Assembly: GCA_944358235.1 (NCBI GenBank) | Contig: CALVQL010000004.1 | Span: 1 to 36,462 of the forward strand | Source of the DNA: an uncultured Bacilli bacterium | GTDB taxonomy: Bacteria > Bacillota_I > Bacilli_A > RF39 > UBA660 | Length of the DNA stretch: 36,462 nucleotides | Direction of reading: 5' to 3' | Position numbers and translations under genes: made by a program | Shown here: positions 24,076 to 31,733 of the stretch, piece by piece | How the letters are laid out: each line of letters starts with the position of its first letter | How positions within the stretch are numbered: the stretch's first letter is position 1 | Notes under the pieces: model-generated | Database searches by the model: none | Seen by the model: the letters and a program-made list of their open reading frames with translations, nothing else | Told to the model about the DNA's origin: nothing

Positions 24076-25041
24076 ATGAAAAAATGGAAATTATTGCTAG
24101 TGGGACTATTACTATTAAATCCTTTGAGTGTTATGGCGTATTCCACACATATAATACCTGGTGGTGAAAATATTGGAATAGAGGTCTACTCGGAAGGTAT
24201 ATTGGTAATAGGTTTTTATAAAGTAGGGGATAACTATAATAAAAACGAGCTTAAAATAGGAGATAGAATTATCAAAGTTGCCGATGAAGAAGTCAATACT
24301 GTCGATGAATTAGTTACATTAATCGATAAATATCAAGAAGGCGGTATTGTTCCTTTGACAATATTAAGAGATGATAAGACGATTACTATCGAATTTGAGC
24401 TTATTAGTGATGCCGATATGTATAAAACGGGACTCTATGTAAAAGATTCTATCAGTGGAATAGGGACTCTTACATATATCGATCCTAATACAAAAATATA
24501 TGGAGCTCTAGGACATGAGATAATCGAAAGTAATTCTAATTCAAAAATCGAAGTGCGTACAGGTACAATTTTTAAGAGTGCTGTATCGAGTATCGATCGC
24601 TCTGTTGACGGAACCCCCGGTACTAAAAATGCTCGTTTTTATTCTAACACCGTTTATGGAACGATTACTAAAAATACCGAACACGGTATTTACGGTGAAT
24701 ATGATGATTTACTCGATAAAGAACTCGTCGAAGTAGGAGATCCTAGTGACCTAAAATTGGGAAAAGCCTATATAAGTACTGTTATTAAGGATGAAGACGT
24801 CGATGATTATGAGATAACGATTACGAAAATAGATGAAAAAAACGATGTAAAAAATATCTACTTTGAAATTACGGATAATCGTCTTTTAGATGCCACAGGT
24901 GGAATTGTCCAAGGAATGAGTGGATCGCCTATTCTTCAAGATGGAAAAATATATGGAGCAGTTACCCATGTCGTCATCGAAAATGTCAAAAAAGGATATG
25001 GTATATTTATAACGACGATGTTAGAAGAAGGAGAAAAGTGA
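24076..25041 (+). CDS. spoIVB: SpoIVB-type serine protease (family S55) with PDZ domain
   Basis: 321 aa. Signal peptide at residues 1-21 (KKWKLLLVGLLLLNPLSVMA). A PDZ domain covers about 40-115 (KIGDRIIKVADEEVNTVDEL). The protease domain has His in GALGHEI (H147), Asp in ITDNRLLD (about D267) and Ser in GGIVQGMSGSP (S284), matching the H/D/S triad of SpoIVB. In Bacillus it cleaves SpoIVFA to start sigma-K activation. It is shorter than B. subtilis SpoIVB (426 aa), mainly before the PDZ. Whether this organism sporulates cannot be told. Position after nusB and xseAB matches Bacillus order, but the usual recN and spo0A neighbours are absent. Confidence 0.9.
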   Translation: MKKWKLLLVGLLLLNPLSVMAYSTHIIPGGENIGIEVYSEGILVIGFYKVGDNYNKNELKIGDRIIKVADEEVNTVDELVTLIDKYQEGGIVPLTILRDDKTITIEFELISDADMYKTGLYVKDSISGIGTLTYIDPNTKIYGALGHEIIESNSNSKIEVRTGTIFKSAVSSIDRSVDGTPGTKNARFYSNTVYGTITKNTEHGIYGEYDDLLDKELVEVGDPSDLKLGKAYISTVIKDEDVDDYEITITKIDEKNDVKNIYFEITDNRLLDATGGIVQGMSGSPILQDGKIYGAVTHVVIENVKKGYGIFITTMLEEGEK

Positions 25042-25059
25042 TAAAATATCACTTTTTTT
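25034..25059 (+). terminator. Terminator of spoIVB
   Basis: AAAAGTGATA pairs with TATCACTTTT around an AAA loop, followed by T. The spoIVB stop codon is in the left arm. Confidence 0.8.
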
Positions 25060-25088
25060 CGTGTTTAATTTTATTTTCCTAAAAAGTA

Positions 25089-25097
25089 TGCTATAAT
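25089..25097 (+). promoter_or_regulatory. Extended -10 promoter of the GNAT-like gene
   Basis: TGC-TATAAT (25089-25097), no good -35, 26 bases before ATG 25123. Confidence 0.5.
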
Positions 25098-25122
25098 ATT
25101 TACATACTAGGATGTGATTACA

Positions 25123-25935
25123 ATGCTCAGAACATTAACGGCACAAGATAAGGATTTATTACGGGCATTCTTTGCTAGTTTGGGTCATCAGAATCCAGAA
25201 CATATCCAGCATATAATCGATACTTTGGGTACGACATCTATCGTCACTGTCAATCAACATGAAGATAAGATAACTTCTCTGGTGGTGACGACTTTGATAA
25301 AAAATGAGTATTATTTAGGAGATGTCGTAATTACCAATATCGATTTAGAAGAGATAAGAGCATTATTACGTTATACTATTGAAGTATTGCGGGATGATGA
25401 ACGAGGTCTTTGTATCTTATATGATAATTCTCCGTATAGTGAACAGATGAATGAGATTCTTCTCAAGGCCGGATTTAAGTGTAACTATCTTAACTACACT
25501 TACGATAACAAATCTTCGAAAATCGAGCCGATACACAGTGAAATAGTGATAAACGACAAGAGTGATGCTGTTCGCCGATATATTTTTGAGAATTATGAAA
25601 GAGTTATGAGATCTAACGATCTTTATCAAGGGTATAACACGATATCAAAAATGCAGGAATCGGATATTCGCTTTGACAATAGTAATATCGTCATAGCCAA
25701 GCGCCAAAACGAAATTTTAGGGGTTGCTCGCTTCAATCTTATAACTGATGAAATATACATTAGTATGCTCTATGCATCGGATAAAAGCATTTATATCGAT
25801 CTTATAAATATGATAAAAAATCTTACTAATCGTAATTTGAGTGTTGGGGTACTTCCAGTTAGAAAAGAACTCATGGAAATATTACATGAGTTGGGGTTTA
25901 AAAAAAGTCATTCAGAATATGTATTAAAATTTTAA
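25123..25935 (+). CDS. GNAT-like protein, probably two-lobed
   Basis: 270 aa from ATG 25123, preceded by AGGATGTGAT; the GTG at 25114 is within that site. The N-terminal half (residues 1-120) has a GNAT-like order (EDKITSLVVTTLIKNEYYLGDVVI, then ILLKAGFKCNYLNYTY). The C-terminal half (~135-270) repeats it (ILGVARFNLITDEIYISMLYAS, then MEILHELGFKKSHSEYVLKF). The acetyl-CoA-binding R/QxxGxG/A loop is not evident in either half, so activity is doubtful. It could be a degenerate acetyltransferase or a sensor fold. It is cotranscribed with the membrane protein at 25957 (21-base gap). Confidence 0.5.
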   Translation: MLRTLTAQDKDLLRAFFASLGHQNPEHIQHIIDTLGTTSIVTVNQHEDKITSLVVTTLIKNEYYLGDVVITNIDLEEIRALLRYTIEVLRDDERGLCILYDNSPYSEQMNEILLKAGFKCNYLNYTYDNKSSKIEPIHSEIVINDKSDAVRRYIFENYERVMRSNDLYQGYNTISKMQESDIRFDNSNIVIAKRQNEILGVARFNLITDEIYISMLYASDKSIYIDLINMIKNLTNRNLSVGVLPVRKELMEILHELGFKKSHSEYVLKF

Positions 25936-25956
25936 TAGGAGAAAAAGAGGTTAATT

Positions 25957-26649
25957 ATGAAGAAAAAGGAAAACAGAAAATTAAACAATATGGCTTTATT
26001 TGTCATCGTCGTTATGATTTTATTTATGTCGATTGTCAGTATCGAACTTATTACGATACTTTATCGTGATCGTGAAGCCGCTAAGATAACGCCGGTAACT
26101 AACGACATCAAGAAAGATGAACAGAATAACACATATGATATATCGAACTTGACATTTACTGATTTGACACTAACTAATGAGGCAACTTCTTTACAAGATA
26201 TGTGTTCTAATGGATGTAATATAAAAATATCGATGTATGGCATGGATTATTATTACATTATCGAATATACTGATGGATCGTATATTATGAATATCGTCAA
26301 AGACAATACGCGTTTACTATCTGATAAGAATCTAGGAACGTCTATAGCAAATGCATATTTCCGAAATTATATGAATTATATTATGTTCTATAATATCATC
26401 GAAGATACTAATTTCCGTTATGATTACGCTAATGTCATCGACAATCGTGCTTCTTTAGATGAATTTTCAAGTCTTGATAGTGGTGAGATGGAGTTTACTG
26501 AAGAGGGTATAATATATTATTATGATGTTTGTGAAAACAATGGCGATGGAGCAAACAATGCTAAGAAAGTTAAAGCAATACGTCTTCCTTTTAGTTTGAC
26601 GCCTTCTGTCATAAGTACAGAGTATGTCGATTATAGTTGGTGTGAGTAA
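25957..26649 (+). CDS. Membrane-anchored extracytoplasmic protein, unknown
   Basis: 230 aa. A basic start (KKKENRKLNN) and one membrane helix (about 13-35, LFVIVVMILFMSIVSIELITILY) place the remaining ~190 residues outside. The external part has aromatic-rich strands (MYGMDYYYIIEYTDGSYIM) and a cysteine pair (DMCSNGCNI) plus C-terminal cysteines (DVCENNG, YSWCE). No known domain is recognised. It is last in a two-gene unit with the GNAT-like gene and is closed by a terminator. Confidence 0.6.
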   Translation: MKKKENRKLNNMALFVIVVMILFMSIVSIELITILYRDREAAKITPVTNDIKKDEQNNTYDISNLTFTDLTLTNEATSLQDMCSNGCNIKISMYGMDYYYIIEYTDGSYIMNIVKDNTRLLSDKNLGTSIANAYFRNYMNYIMFYNIIEDTNFRYDYANVIDNRASLDEFSSLDSGEMEFTEEGIIYYYDVCENNGDGANNAKKVKAIRLPFSLTPSVISTEYVDYSWCE

Positions 26650-26674
26650 AGACATGATTATCGTGTCTTTTTTT
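26648..26674 (+). terminator. Terminator of the 25123-26649 unit
   Basis: AAAGACATGA (26648-26657) pairs with TCGTGTCTTT (26661-26670) with one T.G pair, loop TTA, then T. Confidence 0.75.
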
Positions 26675-26702
26675 GTCAATAAAAGAGTAAAATTTAAAAA
26701 AT

Positions 26703-26733
26703 TTGATGTTTTTCATATAATTATTGGTATAAT
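26703..26733 (+). promoter_or_regulatory. Promoter of the Hpt/receiver pair
   Basis: TTGATG (26703-26708), 19 bases, TGG-TATAAT (extended -10; -10 at 26728-26733). Confidence 0.45.
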
Positions 26734-26756
26734 ATAATCAGAATAGAGGTATGATG

Positions 26757-27110
26757 ATGGATACAAGTATTTTGACGAATAATGGAGTCGATATCAATAA
26801 AGGCCTTGAATTACTTGGCGATATGGAGATGTATAATGATACCTTAAGGGATTTTCTGACGGAATCGGAAACCCGTATCCCTAATATCATAAATTATTTT
26901 AATAATGGTGATATGCCGAATTATGCTATTCTCGTTCACGCGATGAAAAGCGATTCGAAATATTTGGGATTTGATAAATTAGCAGAACTATCTTATAATC
27001 ACGAAATGGCCAGTAAGGAAGGTAATGTAGCCTACGTTGGTGAACATATCGAAGAACTTTTGACTGAGGCGAATCGTATTATTGCTTTAATAAAACAGTA
27101 TTTAGGATAA
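26757..27110 (+). CDS. Stand-alone histidine phosphotransfer (Hpt) protein
   Basis: 117 aa from the third of three consecutive in-frame ATGs (26751, 26754, 26757), the one best spaced from AGAGGT. The helical Hpt core contains the phosphorylatable His61 in LVHAMKSDSKYLG, the usual HxxKSxxxxLG context. The preceding helix (LRDFLTESETRIPNIINYF) and following helix (LAELSYNHEMASKEGN) match the four-helix bundle. Hpt proteins relay phosphate between receiver domains. The receiver protein begins 13 bases downstream in the same transcript and is the obvious partner; no histidine kinase is in the window. Confidence 0.85.
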   Translation: MDTSILTNNGVDINKGLELLGDMEMYNDTLRDFLTESETRIPNIINYFNNGDMPNYAILVHAMKSDSKYLGFDKLAELSYNHEMASKEGNVAYVGEHIEELLTEANRIIALIKQYLG

Positions 27111-27123
27111 GGTGGTTGATGAT

Positions 27124-27846
27124 ATGGATTTAAATAGTATTGTTGCTAAAATACCTACTATAGTAGTACATCTTTTTGATGATATATTTGTAGTAAAAAA
27201 GAGCGATGATAGAGCTTTTCATGTCCAATACACCCCAGATAAATTAAAAGTAGATAAGACGATGTCTTATGAAGAATTTAAACATACTATAGACGAATAT
27301 CAAAAAGATGTTCATGAATGCATTGAAGAAAATGAAAGAATAATTATTCCTATTAAGAAGGAAAATGGCTTATCTAAAATCTTATGGCTAGAAACAGAGG
27401 AAGAAGTTAAATATATATTTGTTTTAAAAGGCGAATCGGAAAAAAATTGTTCTGGCGAAAAGAAGATGATATTAGTCGCCGATGATTCACCAGTTATCAC
27501 TAAATTCTTCGAAAGAATCTTTAAAGATCAATACGAAGTTTTGATTGCTAAAGATGGTGATGAAGCAATTAAATTGATCGAAGAAAATCTTGATAAACCT
27601 CTTATTGGTGCTTTTCTTGATTTACAGATGCCGATAAAGACCGGATATCAAGTACTTGACTATTTAAAAGAACATAATTTGTTCTCTAAAGTTCCTATTT
27701 CAGTAATATCTGGTGAGGATAGTGCTGATGGAATTGCCCGTGTAACTGGATATGACATTGTCGATATGCTTCAAAAACCATTTAGTGCTGACGCCGCTCG
27801 TGCGATCGTCGAAAAAACAGTTCGCTTCAGTGATAAAAACAATTAG
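27124..27846 (+). CDS. Receiver protein with N-terminal PAS-like domain
   Basis: 240 aa from ATG 27124; the GTG at 27112 precedes the site AAGGTGGTTGAT and is rejected. The receiver domain (~113-235) has the acidic pair D120-D121 (VADDSP), phosphoacceptor D166 (FLDLQMP), S196 at the switch position (VISGED) and K218 (LQKPF). The N-terminal ~105 residues resemble a PAS-type fold by pattern (DIFVVKKSDDRAFHVQY, KDVHECIEENERIIIPI, YIFVLKGE). There is no DNA-binding or enzymatic output domain, so it likely acts through protein contacts in a phosphorelay with the upstream Hpt. It ends in a strong terminator. Confidence 0.85.
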   Translation: MDLNSIVAKIPTIVVHLFDDIFVVKKSDDRAFHVQYTPDKLKVDKTMSYEEFKHTIDEYQKDVHECIEENERIIIPIKKENGLSKILWLETEEEVKYIFVLKGESEKNCSGEKKMILVADDSPVITKFFERIFKDQYEVLIAKDGDEAIKLIEENLDKPLIGAFLDLQMPIKTGYQVLDYLKEHNLFSKVPISVISGEDSADGIARVTGYDIVDMLQKPFSADAARAIVEKTVRFSDKNN

Positions 27847-27851
27847 TTGTT

Positions 27852-27882
27852 AAAAAGAATGTAATTTACATTCTTTTTTTTT
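27852..27882 (+). terminator. Terminator after the receiver gene
   Basis: 12-bp stem, 27852-27863 with 27867-27878, loop ATT, then T to 27882. Confidence 0.85.
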
Positions 27883-27922
27883 GGCGATCAACATATTATA
27901 AATTGGTAATTTAATTAAAAAG

Positions 27923-27931
27923 TGTTATAAT
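27923..27931 (+). promoter_or_regulatory. Extended -10 promoter of the 27956 gene
   Basis: TGT-TATAAT (27923-27931), no clear -35. Confidence 0.45.
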
Positions 27932-27955
27932 AATGCAATACGAAAGGAAATGTTT

Positions 27956-28702
27956 ATGGAAAAAAAGATTTATCTATCTGATGATATTGCTGAACGTTTA
28001 ATTAAAATGGGTGGTCCTTTTCCAAATGCTGAGGAAGCTACATATGTACTTCGTTACTTTTTACGCAGTAATTTTATAAGAATTTATGGAAAAGACCCAG
28101 TTATTGCTAATGATAAAAGTGACGAAGTTGAAATAACTACTGTCAAAGGCAGAATAATTCTAACTTCTCTTTTTGATCCGGATGAATTAGTCATTAGTAG
28201 AAGTAAAAATATGATATCTGGTAACAAAAAGGGATCGGATGAAAGGTTCTTTATCTCGATGCCAGCGCATAATCAACTTAGTAACGAGCTTTATTACGAT
28301 GTTACCGATTCTACTATGAGTGTCCAAGAGTGTAATGTCGATTTTGACAATTCGGAATTTCAATATAAAGAGGGAAATTACACTATGACAGAGGTTAATA
28401 TTCCTAAAATAGAATATCATTATATCGGAACATTAAAACCTATTAATGCTAAATATCATGGAAGTGAGATTTTTGAATTAACTCAGCAATATCCTAAAGT
28501 TGAAAGACCATCATCACTTATAATGCGTTTTATCGATGGAATTAAAAATAATAATTTGGTTTTAATTCCAACTCCTGATGATGTTGAAAATCCTTTTCAG
28601 TTTTGTGAAGTCGTCTACACTCGACTTCATGAAGAAGCTAATAAAGTTAGTCTAGCTAATAATCCGGACGCAGCTAAATTAACGAAGAAATCGATGGAAT
28701 AA
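27956..28702 (+). CDS. 248-aa soluble protein, unknown
   Basis: ATG 27956 is chosen over 27950 because GAAAGGAAA lies at better spacing. The first ~40 residues look like a small helical domain (DDIAERLIKMGGPFPNAEEATYVLRYF). The middle is strand-rich (EVEITTVKGRIILTSLFDPDELVIS, EVNIPKIEYHYIGTLKP). The C-terminus is helical and polar. There is no membrane segment and no known motif. It is expressed alone with its own promoter and terminator. No family is recognised. Confidence 0.55.
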   Translation: MEKKIYLSDDIAERLIKMGGPFPNAEEATYVLRYFLRSNFIRIYGKDPVIANDKSDEVEITTVKGRIILTSLFDPDELVISRSKNMISGNKKGSDERFFISMPAHNQLSNELYYDVTDSTMSVQECNVDFDNSEFQYKEGNYTMTEVNIPKIEYHYIGTLKPINAKYHGSEIFELTQQYPKVERPSSLIMRFIDGIKNNNLVLIPTPDDVENPFQFCEVVYTRLHEEANKVSLANNPDAAKLTKKSME

Positions 28703-28707
28703 TTTAT

Positions 28708-28753
28708 GATATAAACTCTGTTTACGACAAAATGGATGTTTATATCTTTTTTT
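28708..28753 (+). terminator. Terminator after the 27956 gene
   Basis: GATATAAAC (28708-28716) pairs with GTTTATATC (28738-28746) over a 21-base loop, then seven T. Confidence 0.65.
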
Positions 28754-28754
28754 A

Positions 28755-28783
28755 TTGACTTAATAGAAAATATATTGTATAAC
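28755..28783 (+). promoter_or_regulatory. Promoter of the GntR-ABC operon
   Basis: TTGACT (28755-28760), 17 bases, TATAAC (28778-28783). Confidence 0.7.
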
Positions 28784-28803
28784 TGTATTAAGCAAGTAAT
28801 ACA
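28784..28803 (+). promoter_or_regulatory. Likely GntR operator (inverted repeat)
   Basis: TGTATTA (28784-28790) and TAATACA (28797-28803) form a perfect 7-base inverted repeat with a 6-base centre. It sits directly after the -10 over the expected transcript start and touches the ribosome-binding site. Autoregulation by the first gene product is the natural reading, as for YtrA-type regulators. Confidence 0.6.
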
Positions 28804-28814
28804 AGGAGGTGCAT

Positions 28815-29180
28815 ATGAAGTTCGATTTTAATGGCGATAAACCGATTTATAAACAACTTGTCGAAGTTCTGAAATACGATATTGCTACTGGTGAATATCA
28901 AGCCGGTGATAAATTACCGTCAGTTAGAGAATTTTCGGCGATGTTTTTTGTCAATCCTAATACTGTTCAAAGGGCTTTAAATGAGTTAGAAGATGAAAAA
29001 TTAATAATTACTAACCGTACTTCTGGTAAGTTTGTGACAGACGATCATAAATTGATCGATAATCAGAAGAAATCATTGGCGATAAAAGCTCTTGAAGAAT
29101 GCCTAAAAAAATTAGAACGTTTAAATATTAGCGATGAACAGGTCATAAAGTATATCAAAGATAGAAGAGAGGAAAAATAA
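28815..29180 (+). CDS. GntR-family (YtrA subfamily) transcriptional regulator
   Basis: 121 aa from ATG 28815 after the strong AAGGAGGT. A winged helix at residues 5-70 carries YtrA/GntR hallmarks: KPIYKQLVEVLKYDIATGEYQAGDKLPSVREFS, then VNPNTVQRALNELEDEKLI. The C-terminal ~45 residues are two short helices (KSLAIKALEECLKKLERLNI), as expected for the YtrA subgroup, which lacks a ligand domain. These proteins repress the ABC-transporter genes downstream. The next gene starts 1 base after its stop. The operator at 28784-28803 supports autorepression. Confidence 0.93.
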   Translation: MKFDFNGDKPIYKQLVEVLKYDIATGEYQAGDKLPSVREFSAMFFVNPNTVQRALNELEDEKLIITNRTSGKFVTDDHKLIDNQKKSLAIKALEECLKKLERLNISDEQVIKYIKDRREEK

Positions 29181-29181
29181 A

Positions 29182-29877
29182 ATGAGTTTAGTAGAATTTC
29201 ATAATGTCGATAAAAACTATGGAGCAAAGAAAGCTTTAAGTGATATTAATTTAAAGATCGAACGAGGACATATTTATGGACTTTTAGGACCAAACGGAAG
29301 CGGAAAAACAACATTAATTAAGCTAATCAACGATCTTTTAACTCCGACTAGTGGAGAAGTTTTGATTAATGGATTAAAGCCCGGTGTAGAAAGCAAGAAA
29401 ATAATCTCTTATCTTCCGGAAAGAACGTACCTTAATATGAATTTAAGAGTCGAAGAAGTAATAGCTTATTTTAAAGATTTCTATACGGATTTTGATGAGG
29501 ATAAAGCTCATAAATTGCTCGATAAGTTAAAAATAGACAGTAAAACTAAATTAAAAACCTTGAGTAAGGGAACAAAAGAAAAAGTTCAATTGATACTTGT
29601 AATGAGTCGAAAAGCCGACCTTTACATCTTAGACGAACCGATAGGTGGAGTCGATCCGGCTAGCCGTGATTATATTTTAAATACAATACTAGAAAATTTT
29701 AATGAAGGCTCGAGCATGATTATCTGTACCCATCTTATTGCCGATATAGAACGTATTTTAGATGATGTTATCTTTATCAATGACGGCAAAATTGTTTTAA
29801 ATGAAAGTGCTGAAGAAATTCGCAGTGTTCGTAAAATGACGATTGATAATCTATTTAGGGAGGAATTCAAATGTTAG
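29182..29877 (+). CDS. ABC transporter ATP-binding protein
   Basis: 231 aa, one nucleotide-binding domain. Walker A GLLGPNGSGKTT lies near residue 35, signature LSKGTKEKVQL near 132, and Walker B LYILDEPIGGVDP near 153, followed by the H-loop in IICTHLI. It energises the permease at 29871. The YtrB-like setting suggests drug, peptide or cell-wall-stress related transport, which is inference. ATG 29182 follows AGAGAGGAAAA. Its end overlaps the permease by 7 bases. Confidence 0.95.
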   Translation: MSLVEFHNVDKNYGAKKALSDINLKIERGHIYGLLGPNGSGKTTLIKLINDLLTPTSGEVLINGLKPGVESKKIISYLPERTYLNMNLRVEEVIAYFKDFYTDFDEDKAHKLLDKLKIDSKTKLKTLSKGTKEKVQLILVMSRKADLYILDEPIGGVDPASRDYILNTILENFNEGSSMIICTHLIADIERILDDVIFINDGKIVLNESAEEIRSVRKMTIDNLFREEFKC

Positions 29878-30656
29878 CAAAGTTGATGAAATATGATTTA
29901 AAGAGTTTGTTAAAAGGGGTATTACCAATCTATCTTATAGGAATTGTTCTCGCAATAGTATCACGTTTATTTGATGTCTTAGTAGATCATCTATCCTTTT
30001 TAAGTATTCCTGCTGGATTCATGCTATTTTTCTTCATTTTAGCTATGATAGCAATACCATTCTTTACTTTAGGAATAGTCGTTATGAAATATTATAATAC
30101 GATGGTTAAAGATGAAGCATATTTAACTCATACATTGCCGGTAAAGAAGAGTACTCTTGTTCTTTCTAAGATTATCGATGGTTTCATTTTGATGGTGATA
30201 TCAACAATAGTAATAATTCTCTGTATTGCTATTCGTCTTTTCATGATCGACGGTGTATTTACAGCATTAAAAGAGGTTTGGCTTAGCTCTGTTGAAGTGC
30301 TTGGACTATCTTTCTGGATAATCATCATAGTTGCTTTCTTCTTAGGATTTATTTCCTTCTTCACCTGTGTATTTGCTGCAATCTCTTTTGGACAGAAACA
30401 CAATAACAATAAATTTATCATGTCCTTTGTCTATTACATAGCAATTTATTATATAAATCAGATAGTATCAGTAGTTCTATTGATCGTTCCGGTATATTTA
30501 AATAAGTCGTGGTGGAACACTTTAAATTCAGAAAATGTTTCAATTGAATTTATAAACGGTTATCTTTTAGTTGCTTTAGTAATAAGCCTAGTCATGTCAG
30601 CAGTTTACTATTTTATAACCGTCAACAATATGACTAAAAAATTAAATCTCGAATAA
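29871..30656 (+). CDS. ABC transporter permease
   Basis: 261 aa with about six membrane segments, grouped in pairs (e.g. VLPIYLIGIVLAIVSRLF, GFMLFFFILAMIAIPFF, FILMVISTIVIILCIAI). It begins with the cytoplasmic MLAKLMKYDLKSLLKG typical of ABC-2-type permeases partnered to YtrB-like ATPases. The motif DEAYLTHTLPVKKSTLVLSK near residue 80 is common in this group. AGGGAGGAATTC precedes ATG 29871 within the ATPase gene end. Last gene of the gntR operon. Substrate unknown. Confidence 0.88.
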   Translation: MLAKLMKYDLKSLLKGVLPIYLIGIVLAIVSRLFDVLVDHLSFLSIPAGFMLFFFILAMIAIPFFTLGIVVMKYYNTMVKDEAYLTHTLPVKKSTLVLSKIIDGFILMVISTIVIILCIAIRLFMIDGVFTALKEVWLSSVEVLGLSFWIIIIVAFFLGFISFFTCVFAAISFGQKHNNNKFIMSFVYYIAIYYINQIVSVVLLIVPVYLNKSWWNTLNSENVSIEFINGYLLVALVISLVMSAVYYFITVNNMTKKLNLE

Positions 30657-30679
30657 AAGGAAGTCTTAGACTTCCTTTT
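30655..30679. terminator. Bidirectional terminator
   Basis: AAAAGGAAGTC (30655-30665) pairs with GACTTCCTTTT (30669-30679), loop TTA. It lies between the convergent permease and 127-aa genes; T tracts are short on both sides. Confidence 0.75.
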
Positions 30680-31061
30680 AATATAATCTTCTTTGGGGAA
30701 ATTTTATAAGTTTCTTTTCAGCAACCAAGGCTTCTTTCTTTAAAAAGTTTTCGTAAATATGCATAGCTTTTACTAAATCAGATTCGATAACGTTAGGATC
30801 TTTATATAACTCGATAATATAAGTAGTATTAGCATAGACTTCTGGTATTATAAGACCGGATTCATCTCTATTTATTAAGAATATTTCATCACCAGTTCGC
30901 ATATCAAAAAAATGCTTATCGAGAAATAGAACTTTTCTGATTTGGACTTTCTTTCCGGAACTTTCACAGATAAGTAATTTGCTATTCAGATCGATATCAG
31001 AATATCTGACTGTCTCTGCTAATAAAATGTTGGTTTTCTTTATTACATATGAATTTGACAT
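30678..31061 (-). CDS. 127-aa protein of unknown function
   Basis: From ATG 31061, preceded on the minus strand by GAGGTGA at ideal spacing; the GTG at 31070 lies inside that site. The product is soluble. The N-terminal ~85 residues are strand-rich (SKLLICESSGKKVQIRKVLFLDKHFFDMRTGDEIFLI), suggesting a small beta-barrel. The remainder is helical with a basic end (KKLIKFPQRRLY). No family is recognised. The promoter is an extended -10 on the minus strand. Confidence 0.55.
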   Translation of the reverse strand: MSNSYVIKKTNILLAETVRYSDIDLNSKLLICESSGKKVQIRKVLFLDKHFFDMRTGDEIFLINRDESGLIIPEVYANTTYIIELYKDPNVIESDLVKAMHIYENFLKKEALVAEKKLIKFPQRRLY

Positions 31062-31086
31062 CCATTTCACCTCAAGTACGATAAGT

Positions 31087-31095
31087 ATTATAGCA
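31087..31095 (-). promoter_or_regulatory. Extended -10 promoter of the 127-aa gene
   Basis: On the minus strand TGC-TATAAT (31095-31087), no good -35. Confidence 0.5.
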
Positions 31096-31132
31096 TATTT
31101 TAAAAAATATTAGCATAAAATAGAATATCGGT

Positions 31133-31161
31133 TTGAAAATATCTAATATTTGTGATATTAT
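31133..31161 (+). promoter_or_regulatory. Promoter of the 31188 gene
   Basis: TTGAAA (31133-31138), 17 bases, TGA-TATTAT (extended -10; -10 at 31156-31161). Confidence 0.6.
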
Positions 31162-31187
31162 AAATGACAATTTAAGGGGGAGTGATT

Positions 31188-31721
31188 ATGAAAAAGAGTA
31201 AAGGAATATCTACCATTACCGATGCTTTTAAGGAACTTGAATTAAAAAAAGAAGCGTACTTAAAGCATCGTTATACAAAATATGTCGTCGATTACAAATT
31301 TGATGGCGATAACATTCGCGTTTTTTCTAATATTGGAAATTATCGAACTGTGAAAAACACTCGTAGCAATCTTTCTAAAATCAATCGTGCAATCGTCAAA
31401 AACAAAATCGATATTGCTCACAAGATTGATGATTATGAAAATACTAGTAAAGAACGAGCTTTGATGCTTTTGTTTAATTTGCTTATGGTTTCTGTTTGCG
31501 GTGGAATTGTCGTATTATCTTTCTTTTCTGGTGTGTATCTGTTTTTCTTATTATCTTTAGTATTGTTCTCATTAATCAGTGCTGCTGCATTTATCATGTC
31601 TTTAAATACATACGTCAAAGTAAGTGAAATTCAAGAATTAAAACGTATTACTGGATACAAAAAATCAAATGAATTTCAATTACCGAAAATAAATGTAAAG
31701 TTCTTAAAAAACCGTAATTAA
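31188..31721 (+). CDS. Two-helix membrane protein, unknown
   Basis: 177 aa from ATG 31188; the GTG at 31182 lies within the ribosome-binding site AGGGGGAGTGAT. A basic cytoplasmic N-terminal part (1-85, including KYVVDYKFDGDNIRVFSNIGNYRTVKN) precedes two closely spaced membrane helices (~89-109 and ~113-135). A second cytoplasmic tail rich in Lys follows. No known domain. Monocistronic with its own promoter and terminator. Confidence 0.6.
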   Translation: MKKSKGISTITDAFKELELKKEAYLKHRYTKYVVDYKFDGDNIRVFSNIGNYRTVKNTRSNLSKINRAIVKNKIDIAHKIDDYENTSKERALMLLFNLLMVSVCGGIVVLSFFSGVYLFFLLSLVLFSLISAAAFIMSLNTYVKVSEIQELKRITGYKKSNEFQLPKINVKFLKNRN

Positions 31722-31729
31722 CGGTTTTT
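31707..31729 (+). terminator. Terminator of the 31188 gene
   Basis: AAAAACCGT (31707-31715) pairs with ACGGTTTTT (31721-31729), loop AATTA. It overlaps the stop codon; the T run is short. Confidence 0.65.
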
Positions 31730-31733
31730 ATTA

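Noticed and set aside
25123-25935. Firm assignment as an acetyltransferase
   Set aside because: The fold order suggests GNAT, but neither half shows a clear acetyl-CoA-binding loop, so only GNAT-like is claimed.
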